Part shown: positions 24,019-35,591 of the stretch, piece after piece
Layout of the letters: each line of letters starts with the position of its first letter
How positions within the stretch are numbered: position 1 is the stretch's first letter
Assembly (NCBI GenBank): GCA_011800155.1
Contig: CM022371.1
Coordinates: 3,534,001-3,598,000, forward strand
Direction: 5' to 3'
Source of the DNA: Flammulina velutipes
Taxonomy: Eukaryota; Basidiomycota; Agaricomycetes; Agaricales; Physalacriaceae
Length of the DNA stretch: 64,000 nt
Notes under the pieces: model-generated
What the model saw: only the letters and a program-made list of their open reading frames with translations
Databases searched by the model: none
What the model was told of the DNA's origin: nothing
Translations under genes and position numbers: made by a program

Positions 24019-25218
24019 CTACGATTTCTCGATATCCTTCGAGTTGGCTGCTTTCTTTTCCTCCCCGGCGAATTTTTGTAAATCGAGCTCATTCTTGACA
24101 TCTGACGAGAAATCCTTAACTGGGCCTTGCGTGTCTTGGAGGTTTATCTTTACGGTTTCAGTTTCGAACTGGATATTTTCGCAAGACACAGTATATCCTT
24201 CGGTGATCTTGAGTCTGTCTTTGAGCGCCTCCTTTTTTACAACTGCGTATTGCCAGAAATCCTTGGAAATCCCTGGAAGCATAGATAGATAGTCAATAAT
24301 CCGCGGAACGTTTATAAATGAAATGTATGTCACCTTTATGTGGACTCTCCATGGGGCTATAAATATATTCAATAAGAAAGTGTGGCGATATTGATATCCA
24401 CTTACCCTTCAATCATTTCATATTTACGTGGTCGATCCAACAGCTCTTCCTTAAGACGTTTCACGTCTGTTAGTTTTATGCCATCTGAATGCCTGAGCAT
24501 TGAAGCGATCTGGACGGAGACAAACTGGCATATCGTTAGACCGGCGTTGAGATAGTGGCGCCCCGTACCGGGACGACGTACATTTTCGTATTCCTCCTTT
24601 GTATCCCACGAAGAGTACGGAAGCACTTTCGCGCTGTATCATGTTAGTCTAGCCGCTAGATGCATTATCACGGAGTCAACTCACTTTCTGCCATCCCACA
24701 CAAATTCTGGAAAGTGGATGAGAGTCGTAAGCAATGATTTTAAAGAGCGACTCGCCTAGAATCCCGGCTTGTGTCTCTCTATCGTGTTTATTGTAACACG
24801 CCCATTGTGCTGCCGCCCGCAAACTATCCGTGAGATAAAACCCTCCTGCAATAGGTGTGAGAAGGACTGCCAGCAGACGATAATATGTTATAAGATCGTA
24901 CCGTGACGCGATAAATCTCCTTTCTTTGCTTTCCATTCGATACCTTTCATCATATCTGGTAGGAATTTAGGCGGAGTTCCATGATACAGCGTGATTTTCT
25001 TCTCCGGGTCTTGGTGGCCCTCCGTGAGACGCGGATGAAGAACGTCCAGATGACTTGCATTCAAGCTCCCAATATGTTGATCCTATTTATTATTCAAGGC
25101 TGAGAGGTAAACGTCGAGTAAAATTACTTACTTGATCGTTTAACGGTGCTGCGTCCAAGATAGGAATTACGGATGCCACTGAAAACAAGAAGAGGAGGAC
25201 ATTTCGGAAAGACGACAT
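24019..25218 (-). CDS. secreted ADP-ribosyltransferase-like protein (DUF3990-like)
   Basis: A signal peptide (MSSFRNVLLFLFSVASVIP, cut near LDAAP) begins exon 1 (25132-25218). Later exons are 24902-25082, 24685-24845, about 24406-24633, a 24-nt exon near 24330-24354, and the terminal exon from about 24281. Motifs in order: LYHGTPPKF; GGFYLTDSLRAAAQWACY, created by the second splice; KYEMIEGPM; DFWQYAVVKKEAL. YHGT, then GFYLT with A-x-x-W-A, then a GPM-type turn is the layout of DUF3990-type proteins of the ADP-ribosyltransferase superfamily, known from polymorphic toxins and effectors. The enzyme class is an inference from these motifs. The tail is Lys/Glu rich (EEKKAANSKDIEKS). The exon 3-exon 4 junction is off by one base with the best splice sites, so this copy may be frameshifted or use a weaker donor. 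Secretion suggests action outside the cell. Confidence 0.6.
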
Positions 25219-25598
25219 AATGAGAAAGAGATTTTCAAGCAAGGAAGCAGGTATATATCGATATTGTACACGACCTAGAGGCGACGATGAATATAAAATT
25301 GCTTGTCAATGGAGGAGGTAGCTTACCAGCGCGTAGTATGGATTTGAGAAAGTAACGATGAGTTCTCTAGGTCATACTCAAAGCTTTTTATACTGCTTGA
25401 AGGTGGGAGCCAAGTTACACATAGTTACCTATCGTGGGAATGGATGAACCATCAAACACCCTACGTTGTCTCGTTGTCTGTCCACACATTCGTTCCACAG
25501 AGACCATTTCCCGAAAGACAATTCACCTCTAGCGTCCTTATCTGACTGATACATAGTAAGATGTAGCACAAACAAGGTGTCATGGTGATAATCTATAC

Positions 25599-26856
25599 TC
25601 AACATAGTAATGTAGAACCGTCCCATTCCTGACATTCTTCGAATTTCAACTCATAATTGCAAATACTCAACGCTTCATTCAACACTCCAAGTTCTTCGCC
25701 GGAGCAGCTCTTCGGAACCTGCACGACAACGCGGCAATTCTGTAGACAATGTAGTCGCGCGAGCTTGCGCCACACATTGTGTTCCATGTTTCGGCAGGGG
25801 AAACGGTCCGAACGCGGATGGCATGTCTCCCAGACAATATTCAGGTGACAGCTCACCAGCATCGTTATCTCCGGTAAGGATTGCAGTGTATTGTAGATGA
25901 AATAAACGTCGTGTATCTTGGCGAAGAAAACTCGAAGGTTGCTTGATGATCGAAGGTCTATATGCATAGGTTCTGATATCACCTAAGGTGAGATGGGTGC
26001 TAAGTAGAATAGAGGGGAACCACTTACCTGGAGCATTCACACCGCAATATATATGACCAATCGAAATCTTTAGCTCCCGTAATCCCTCTCCGAGTTTCTT
26101 CAGGAAGCTATTGAATTCGGCTACGGGACCAAACCCGTTGTGGGGGCGTAGCTTGATGCCCAATGAGAGTGACCTAGGAAACCCGGGAGACAAAATATTC
26201 TCCCTGAACCATTCAAGGACCTTTCCAGTATCGCAACAGGTCAAGTGCAGATCATCAAGTGGTATACGTTTGGTAGATGAGATGGGTACGTTCAAGTGCG
26301 TGTCATCGATCGTCCAAGATGATGACATCCCGAATGCGAGAGTCCGTATATTTGGGAAGAACGAACAGAAGTGTAGTGCTGGAATGAATGAACCTTCTAA
26401 GAAGCGAAAGGATCCATCGTATGTCACCCTCAGCTCGCGCAGGTTCTGGTGTTGATCCGCGATGCGCCTGAGGGCGTCGAAATCCCCCTGGCAGTTTCCA
26501 CAGCTTATGGACGTTTGGAGACGGATGAGAGATACACCCGCTCTAGCCAGAGCATCGAAGAGATTATGCAGATGACGCCCCCAAACGTCCACTACTGCGT
26601 CGCGGATGAATGGTGCAATAGTATTGGGCGTAGTAGATTCGAGGAGATGAATAAAATCGTCCGTGTTCCACTCGTAACCCCATTGTCTCGAGTTTTGCGA
26701 GCGGTAGAATTTTACGGTATGGAATAGATGGCTTCTCGTGGGGGGAAGCCAGCGCCTACACACAAGGGATAGATTCGCCAAGGATGTGCGGTCGTCAGCG
26801 AGGAAAGAGACGACATGGTAGAGCAGTTCGTTGGGAAACTCGGAGAAGAGCGACAT
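25599..26856 (-). CDS. F-box protein, subfamily 2 (intact)
   Basis: Two exons (26028-26856 and 25599-25972) joined over a 55-nt intron encode 400 residues. The F-box (EFPNELLYHVVSFLADDRTS, LVCRRWLPPTRSHLF) is at the N-terminus. The body repeats the subfamily pattern (FIRDAVVDVWGRHLHNLFDA, FCSFFPNIRTLAFG, WFRENILSPGFPRSLSL). The tail gives EPMHIDLRSSSNLRVFFAKI, CRNMEHNVW and EELGVLNEAL. This gene is the reference for the subfamily because its tail is unbroken, and it reveals the frameshift in the copy at 13713. Expected to be an SCF substrate receptor. An upstream in-frame extension of the open frame lacks features and is not used. Confidence 0.85.
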
Positions 26857-27979
26857 GGATTTGAGACGATAGTTCACAGGCAAGTTAAAGGTAGGCAGTG
26901 CCAAGGCCGTACGTCTAGAATGTGTATACACGTTCACAAGCTCATGGGAAACAGGTCAACGTCAGGATTCGGAACATCGGGCCGATAGTACCACCCTACC
27001 TTTGCCACACACAACGTCCTAGCAGAGAAGCCCATAAGCTTGCACGGCGTAGACTAAAGCTCGGCGTAAAAATTGAAGGAATCCAGTAGAGGAACGACGA
27101 TACTACGTAGGCCTCCGTATTCGAGATTTGAAGGGCCTCCTCTCGCTGGCTCGCTCTGGATGTGCGCAACTGACCAAAGAATGGAACGTCAGTGCTACGA
27201 CAGATCTGGCTGTGCTTTGTGGAAATTCTCTACGATGATTCCGCAGTGACTACTCAAGCTTTGAGTGTACCGAGATTCTGGCGATTATCTTGCGTACCAT
27301 GTCAGGCGGGTATTGCGTTTGAAGAGTCGGAGGTGATACGATTTGATGTGTTTTGAGTACATCATACACTGTACACTCATTTAGTTCGAAGAGGAAAGGA
27401 GCTGGTCATTCCAAATGGGTCATTTGGTCAAAATGCATGATCTGTGGCGTAACGCGAATTCTGGGGTTTTACACATATGTTTCCATTCTACCAGTAGCCA
27501 GAGAACAGGTAACTTAGTATGCGCAATCTAGCGTTGCCATGCTCGTGGCGTAGTGGCAGTACGATGGATCGCACGACGCATGATGGTTGTCGAGATGGCT
27601 GTGCACCCTTCTCAAAAAGGAAACTTCAGAGCGACCTGGCCATGAAAACGACTCAACTCCTTGAACGTTATTGTGGGGTTCTAAAAATCAGGCAAAATTC
27701 AGAACATATACTAGACAAGTATCCAAGAATGAATGTCAAAGAACACTTAGCGCCTGAATGTTGAGTAAGACGGAATAAAATTCCCAGCAAAGTTCCAGAG
27801 TACAATCAGCAGGAAATCGAAATGGCACGAGCGTGGGAAATGCGTTCGCTTGTGGGGGGTTTCGAACAAAGGCTGGAACTTTGATTCGACATCTCTTTCT
27901 TCCCGTCCACCACCAACTCTCCGTCCTTCAAACGCTCCATTTCGAATTTTATCTCGCCACATATCAACTTCCAGCTCTC
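26857..27979. other. intergenic, 1.1 kb
   Basis: Holds divergent promoters for the F-box gene and histone H3. A tRNA A-box-like stretch occurs near 27545 but does not fold convincingly. Nothing else is recognised. Confidence 0.4.
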
Positions 27980-28674
<695 letters not shown>

Positions 28675-29844
28675 GCGCACCGACCCCATGCAGTGTACGC
28701 CAACCTTCGCTTTCGCTTGGCTCTGACGCTGATAAACCCACAGTACACAAGCGCGTTAGGCTCTTGCGTGGACAGTCAGACTATCTATTTTTCATATCTT
28801 TTTTGATTTAGTGTACGGCTGGGACCAAAGACCTTTGGTCGTTGTCGATGCTACTCTGTAAAACAGTTTATGGCTAGGTTTCTTTCTAATATATGCTTCA
28901 TGCCAGAATTTTGCGGCTCTCCGAATGATTGAGTGCGAGCGGTCGTTTGCTGGACAACCTTTGATATACACGCCAAGTCCTGGGGTGACGTTCTACTTGC
29001 ACTTCAGTCAGTATCGTTTCGAAACACGGTCGACAGCGCTTCTTGTCGATGGATAACGTGACCTTTTCCTTCCACGCCACACTCTTGATTATTTCTCAGC
29101 TAACTGCGCTAATCGATATGGTATTTAGCGGACATCGTAGCCGTCTAACAGAATTTCGCAGACTGACCACTTTCATTGTCCTCGATTGGACTGAAGACCA
29201 AGAAGACGGGTATCCCAATTTACAAGCATTCATGGGTACCACCATATGAGGCAACCTTCTTAAGCGAAGTACTTATCCCCGCAGATCGTGGTCGAGCATA
29301 TGGTCTTTTCCCATCCCAATGGACTGTGGTTCCAGTAAACCTGCGTGATCATGGAACGCGTTTCTGGAGAGTAGCTGGATTCGCCTTTCCTGTTTTTCAG
29401 TGACTCTTCATTCCTACCTTCGTCATTTGCGCAGCATTTGCGATCCAGATCGAGGACCCATTGGTCTCTCCGGGACAGCGTGGCGCATAATAACAATTGC
29501 TGGAGGAAGAAAAAAAGATACGAAGAGAGGTTCGACAGTGAATTTCATTGGTGTCACGAGATTTGTGGGGAGGATGGGAGTCTGGGTTTCATGCAGTGTG
29601 GGTGAAGACGGTATGGTAGATAGATTCAAGTTGATAATGAGAGATGCAATGGATCAGGGATCTGCGGGATGATGCCTTTCGGTCTGTGAGGGATGCACAG
29701 GTGGTATCAGGTGTCCTTACCGATGGGTAGTCATGAGGCAGCGGCTTGAGCCACATTCATTTTGTCATAATCACATACACCAAGATGTTCGTGACAAGAA
29801 ACATTTACTAACAACCCTATTCTACTCTACAGGCTGTTCAATGT
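28675..29844. other. intergenic, no gene recognised
   Basis: Two convergent genes end here. The short open frames lack family features and most lack ATG. The segment next to H3 is its 3' UTR. Confidence 0.45.
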
Positions 29845-32103
29845 TCACTGCAAAGCATACTCAGAGAAGGCACGGGAACCGCCAACACGATATTGAACGT
29901 ACCACATATTGAATCCAACCGAGAACTTATCCTCTGTGTTCTTCTTGATGATATAGGACCTCTCTTTGATGAGCTCCAGACGATCTTGCTCTGCTGCGGC
30001 CCGATCCCAAGTGAACGCGGAGATGTATTCGGAGACTAGGTCGACGAGCTCCACGGGAAGACGGGGCTTGAGGACTTCGCGTGCTGCTTCGACTATCCAG
30101 TGATACTGCTGGGGCGCGATCGTCGTCGTTGAGGGTATCTTCTCCGTTGGGTCGACTAGGAAGAGAGCGACGATCTTTCGATGGCCGGGCTTGGCGGTGT
30201 TTTTGAGCTTGAAGGGCTGGACCTGTGGGGTTTTTGGAAGTGAGAATGTCGTGTAAGGGGATGATAAGTGATATGTACTTGGTGTTGATAGATGTTGGGG
30301 AAAGCGATGCAGCGGCCTTTGGATGTTTTGACGCTGCCGAGGTCCTGGACTAGTGGACTATCGCTGAAAGAGAGAGAGAGTGAGATTCTAGTGATCGTGG
30401 ATAAGGCTAACTTACCGTCTCACTCCGTATAATGTGGACGTGCAAGTATCGTCGTCTTGGCCGTGATAGTGTGGTTCTACGACGGAAGTCCGGAAAGCGA
30501 GGCGGGATTCGGTGACGTTTTCTTCGTCGTAATACTGCGATAATTGTTAGTCTAGGGTATTTGATTGACAAGCGTTGTGTTATACGTACGTAGATGAAGG
30601 TCGAAACAATTCTCTCGTTGAACATTCCTGACATATGAGTTAGTCGTACAGAAGACTGAGCAGAAGGGAAAGAATACCTTCTACATGCCATTGACCTCCG
30701 GGATAGGAAGGTTTTTGAGGAGTCAGGATGATGTTAGCCATCTTCACGATGATTTGGATCGTCGAGCCCGCCAAGGACACCGTCTTCTTGATTGCTTCTA
30801 GAGCTCCTTCATACTTGGGCAACGCCTCCGGAAGATGTTTCGGAATCGAGCGAACATATTTTTCATATTGCTGATTCGTCCATTTCTGGGCCTCCTTGCC
30901 CGGGGGCCATTGTGGAACGCCCGTGGAGCGACCTTCTGCGTTTCGATAGATGCACCCAACGGCCCACGCCTCACGATATTCGAAACGATTCTGAGGGGAG
31001 TCGACAAAGACCCATTGTCGGTCCATTATCATGCGTGGCTTGGTGAGAGGACGGCGCAGGTCGGAGAGGACGTGTTCGAACATGGGGATGGCGAGGGTGA
31101 CGAGGTCATCGATGACTGGGTAGATACCAGCATGATCGTCGGGATGGATGTTGTTGATATACGTTCCTGGAACGAGGCGCGCTTGGCTTTTTTCATCCAC
31201 GATAAAGTCGGATGGTAGCCAGGAGTAATGGCGAGAAATGTAGACAGCGTTTCCTCTTGTGGATTGACCGGAATAGAGCGTCCTCGCCTGGTCAGCCTCA
31301 GGAGCTCTCGAGACGCCCGGAGGGCTTATTAGCTCAAACAATCCTGTTGGGGTGCGAACCCATGTGTCGTCGTAGCAGATGGGCCAGAGGGAAGGATGAA
31401 CGAGGTTCAGGACTTGCTGCTTTGAGCCTGGGTGCCAGTCTTTCTCCGGCTCTGGGACGTTTTCCATGGTGGATACGCTATCCAAAAGCCGCCTACGTAG
31501 CGCGCCTGGAACGAGGGCGTCGGATTTCCAAACGCGCTCATAGCACGCCATCTCGATCCCTGTGGCATCGTCTCGAAGTTTGACATAGCCTTCGAGCTCG
31601 TCGAGGACATAGTCGACCTACGATTGCGATCAGGGGGATAGTGAGGCTTCGAAAGATGATTCACATACCATTGCTTCGGTGAGTTTCTTTCCTGGGGCTG
31701 CGTTCCTCGTCTGGTGGAGAGCCTCTTTCCTCCATTTCGCACGAATGGTCGGATTGGACATTTTGGTGTACCATTCGGGCTTATCTCTGATTGCAGCTGA
31801 AAGGGCACACATCTGTAGCTCGACTAGAGTCCTCGGCGCGTCGCCCCATTCATTTGGCGTCCTAGACATCCTGGAAGTACCGTCTGAGGAATCTGGGAAA
31901 GGGTGAGGATATGAGTCGGGGAAGAGGCTGAGCATGATGTCGTGGGCAAGATGTGTTGGCTCGGAGACGTCGTCGACGTGCATTGGCTTGGGGTGACACG
32001 GACGCGCGCCTTTCTCTGCTGGGACGTTGAACCACTCGGAGCGGAATTCATTGACGCTGCCATCTGCACGTCGGGAGATAACGTATTCGTCTGGAATATC
32101 CAT
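29845..32103 (-). CDS. DUF4246 family protein
   Basis: Six exons (31669-32103, 30678-31617, 30590-30627, 30416-30534, 30279-30363, 29845-30222) splice in phase to 664 residues. The central DUF4246 signature DWHPGSKQQVLNLVHPSLWP is clear, and PGGQWHVEG, HYHGQDDD and GRCIAFPNIYQHQVQPF with KPGHRKIVALFLVDP follow. An H-x-E, a later H and a downstream R in this order look like the metal and 2-oxoglutarate ligands of Fe(II) dioxygenases. I infer, but cannot prove, that the C-terminal half is a dioxygenase-type jelly roll. No signal peptide. Function of the family is not established to my knowledge. It is widespread in fungi and often multicopy. Confidence 0.85.
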
Positions 32104-32641
32104 GGTGGTGGTGGTGGTAAGACGACAACAGATCCACGCCTTTTTGTTCTTTGACTAAACTCGGGGTCACCTGATGGGATCGTCGTATTGAATGCGAGAC
32201 GTCAATTTCGACTGAAGACATTGACAACCGGTAATGAGCAGCGTTTTAGAAGATTCATTGCGCTTATCCCTGTATAGTCCTGGCGCGCTCACTGTCCGGC
32301 TCTGTTTACATGATTTTGGCCGCATCGCACTATAAACCACGTTCAGTTTTTAGATCATCGTTGAACTAGGCCACGTACTTGCGGTTGGGCAGAAAGGGAG
32401 AGCCCATGACACATGCCACAGTACTTTTAGGAGAGGAATAGATGAAGACCGTAGACGCTGCAGCGTAGACGTCGCTTAACGTAGTGAATGTCAGGAGTGG
32501 TAGGCTAGCCGTCTTCAGGGCCGGGGACTTGAGGAATGTTTCAACCGGCAGCTGCCGGACAGCTTTCAGTTTCACAGCAACACACAGTTCAAACCGTTTC
32601 AACGAGTCGAAGAGTATACATCATATTTTAATCTACGGGTA
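32104..32641. other. intergenic
   Basis: Begins with a CCACCACCAC-type run just upstream of the DUF4246 start. No supported gene. Confidence 0.4.
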
Positions 32642-33000
32642 CTACTCAGGGTTATCGCCCAATCGATTTGTACCCAGATGAATTTGCGCCACATTTGCGA
32701 AGGTAAGATAGTTATCATTATCGGGTGTTGGATTGTTCAAGCTGGCTATAATTCGGACAGCATCATGAGATCCTGATACCAACGTTCCGCCCTCATAGCG
32801 GAGTCCAGAAACGGTCCTGCGTCGGCGAAGATACAGCCAGAGTGAGAGAAGAGCCACAATTACGACGAATACGAGTCCTCCGAGGGTAGCGCCGACGATA
32901 ACACCAGTCGTGCTGTTGCTACGTCGTTGTATCTGATAGTAGATGGGGGGTGCTGTATAGATAATTCAGCCTAATATCGTCGAGAAACATACAGTCTATC
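32642..33000 (-). pseudogene. truncated copy of single-pass membrane protein
   Basis: Near-identical to 38215-38357 over the exon that encodes the Ser/Thr stalk, the span (TTGVIVGATLGGLVFVVIVA continuing into LLSLWLYL) and the RRRRTVSG stop-transfer segment. After LRYEGGTL it diverges and ends within 50 codons, while the other copy continues for more than 100 residues. No extracellular domain can be found upstream. I take it as a 3'-truncated duplicate next to deaminase-like copy A. Confidence 0.6.
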
Positions 33001-33229
33001 GAAAGGACGAGAAACAATAGTAACAAAACTCTCAATGGGATAAGAAGGTTTAAAAATGAGCATTATATTCCGTGCCACTTCTTATTACACCAACAAGAGC
33101 ACATTCATGTACCCTACATATCGTAGCTGCGAAGGTACACTGTGGCCAAAGAGTAGGCGGCAAACTGGTAGCCGAACATACCTCAGCAAAACACGCGTGG
33201 CGCACGCGACCAGATTTGTGTAGCCAATT

Positions 33230-34931
33230 TCACGATCGACCATCCATCGAACGTACACTGCTAGGAATAGTGTTCACTTCAAACTCATTGTACAGCTCCC
33301 ACTTAGCACCTGCGAAATCTGTAGTAGGAATATCAGAATGGCACGAGCCACCTCACCTTCTCGAAGACTTACCTGATACATTGTCGCAGGAGTAGTCGTC
33401 GTTCGACCCCACGGTGCTTTGAGATGATGATCTGCCGCGTTTCGCCTTAACCGTCATCTTTTCCTTGATGATGGCCAGCAGCCGCTCCGCCATTGAGCGG
33501 CGTGTCTCGGGGCTGCTGCTAATAGGACATCGCCACCTTGCCAGCTCTCCATGGGACCCACGCGTCTGATACACACCTGCATCCGTCTCAAAATAAAGGT
33601 GGCACAATCGACAGGAAAGCTTTGAGACACCGACGAACGTTGTAGATATGTTGGAGACCTTCCTGAGATGTTCGAGAACTACACATTCGCAATGCGCGCC
33701 ATACGAGGTCGCGATATCGAACTCATCAGCCGCACTCGGTTCCACCGACAGGCTACGAACCCGGACTGTCAAGCCGTCAGAGTGAGTTATGTGAATCCCA
33801 CATAGCAAGAACGTACCTGTAATTTGAGTTTCCTGGGAGTTCTTGGCAAGCTTTCGTAAACCTTTGGCGAGAAGGATGTAGACTTGATCTATTGTGGCAT
33901 CCGTGTCGCTCTCTGGTGACCATGTAGCTGCCTCCAAGATGGAGGTAAACGACGCTCGGGTAATTGTGAAAGAAAGCGGTTGCGATGGATTTTCAAGAGG
34001 AGAAACGGTAGCGCGGCAGTTCAGAAAAGACGACAGCCTCGAAGAGTCTATGATGCTCGCCACCCGGGTGAAATGCATTCGGATGCTGGAAATCTTGGAA
34101 AGCCAACGGGTAGAATTGAATCCGTCTTGAACTATGGAACATGTCAGCACGCAGCACATCAGGTAAGTACGGGACATACCACGGCAAAAGTCGTGTAGGG
34201 CCTTGACGTCCCCAGACGATGTGTCCAGAAGTGTACTGAGGACGGTCGATGATACACGGAACCCTTCGAGCTCCTTCTCTGTTGGGTGGAGGGGGCGTTC
34301 CGATGTCTTGTACGACCCAGATGATCATATCTTGGATATTCTCCGAGTAGGCCAAGGGCCCAACATAGGCGTTTTTGTCACTAGAATCAGCCACACCGTC
34401 GCAGTGGGCGAGAAAACGAGTTGCGAGTTCGATGAAGGTTTGATAACGAATACCCTTGTGAATACGAGCAGCAATTTTCGGAAATGAATAGCGCAGAACT
34501 GAGAGCTCTAGCTGTCTGATACGGGAGGGGACAGCGCGCGTATCGTCAGCCGCGATGAGGCCTAGCGATTTGAGAGCTCTTTGAGTAGGAGAAGTAGAAG
34601 GACTGCGTTTGATGGAATGATCGTCGCGAAATGCAGCGCGGATATCGAAGAGGGCGTCCATGATGTCCTCGAGGTGTTTGGTCACCTGGGGCGCGACATC
34701 GCTGTTTTCGGCGACGGTGATCTTCACGCCATTCTCCTGGAGATCAGCACCAATGGCGACCACCTGGCTGAAGGGCTTGCAGATGGCTATATGAGCAAGG
34801 CTGTCGAGGAAACGCGAAGCCGACGACAGTGGTGCGTCTTTGATGTCTTTTTGTCGCTTCTTCTCAAAGTCGTCGAAAGCATATGCAATGAAGGCGAGGT
34901 GATCAGGATTGTTAGCATCGATATCAGGCAT
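33230..34931 (-). pseudogene. deaminase-like protein, copy A, frameshifted by 8-bp deletion
   Basis: Paralogue of the intact genes at 35592-37268 and 48350-50008. It starts MPDIDANNPDHLAFIAYAFD like them. Close to 34310 eight bases present in copy B (between GGTC and GTACAA on the minus strand) are missing, so the frame leaves the family sequence after about 220 codons and runs into unrelated text. The downstream part is intact in the other frame and keeps the signature AHCECVVLEHL and SKLSCRLC. Introns of 48, 51 and 54 nt are at the same places as in the paralogues. It carries a unique insertion (RSPSTSPTQRA) in place of RTSRV. One lesion in an otherwise clean copy suggests recent inactivation. 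Confidence 0.75.
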
Positions 34932-35277
34932 GACAACAGGCAGATGAGAGTTGTCTATAGCGGAGTTCAGCGGAGTTCGAATACTCACATATGGAGAAGG
35001 GCTACCGTGGAAAAGGTAAGTATGCCACAGTTGACAGACGAGGTTCAGTGGCGCGTTTCGCAGCGGTTACATAGATGCAGAATCGCCGAGCGCTTCAAGC
35101 TTCTGAACGAAACCTTGGGTTTGGACTTGGATGGCTCGGACTCAGAGTCCGAAGAAATGGAGGTTGATTCTGACTGAACTTCTGCCTGAAAACCTGGAAA
35201 CGTTTATGCATGTAGTCCTTATTGGAGAGTAAATGTGGGATCAGATACTATAGCATTGTGACAACCACTCAGCATAT

Positions 35278-35377
35278 CTGATCACATAGAGAGGAAATAC
35301 GTAGCCTGAGTAGTAATGGTCCAATAGTAATGTTGAATAGTAATGTAGGTGGTAGTAATGTAATGGTATAAGGATAG
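35278..35377 (-). repeat. upstream-region repeat, shared with 47959-48057
   Basis: A low-complexity stretch built of ATTACTA-like words, flanked by unique sequence. It is matched in reverse complement at 47959-48057 with about 90 percent identity by eye. It lies about 350 bp upstream of the start of copy A, just as the partner lies upstream of copy C, so it marks the edge of a duplicated segment. Confidence 0.75.
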
Positions 35378-35591
35378 GCCGAAAGAAAATATCGTGTTAT
35401 CGAGCAGAAACCTAGGGAAAGAGGGGATAAAGTCCTAAATGGGAAGAGATTGATGGGAAAGGATTCAACGACGACTAAGGTCGTAAAGCGCGCGACACGA
35501 GGCGGGCGCTTGGTGAGATCATTGGACTTGATAATCCATTTGACCGGCACGTTGAGTTGACAGGAATAAATCTACATAACACTATCTTAGT

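Noticed and set aside
27540..27605. Possible tRNA gene (A-box-like TGGCGTAGTGGCAG)
   Set aside because: The B box is degenerate and no cloverleaf with paired acceptor and T stems could be drawn.
34581..35177. 198-codon plus-strand open frame, also echoed at 36954 and 48194
   Set aside because: It is the complement of the conserved 5' part of the three deaminase-like copies, which have the recognisable signature on the other strand.
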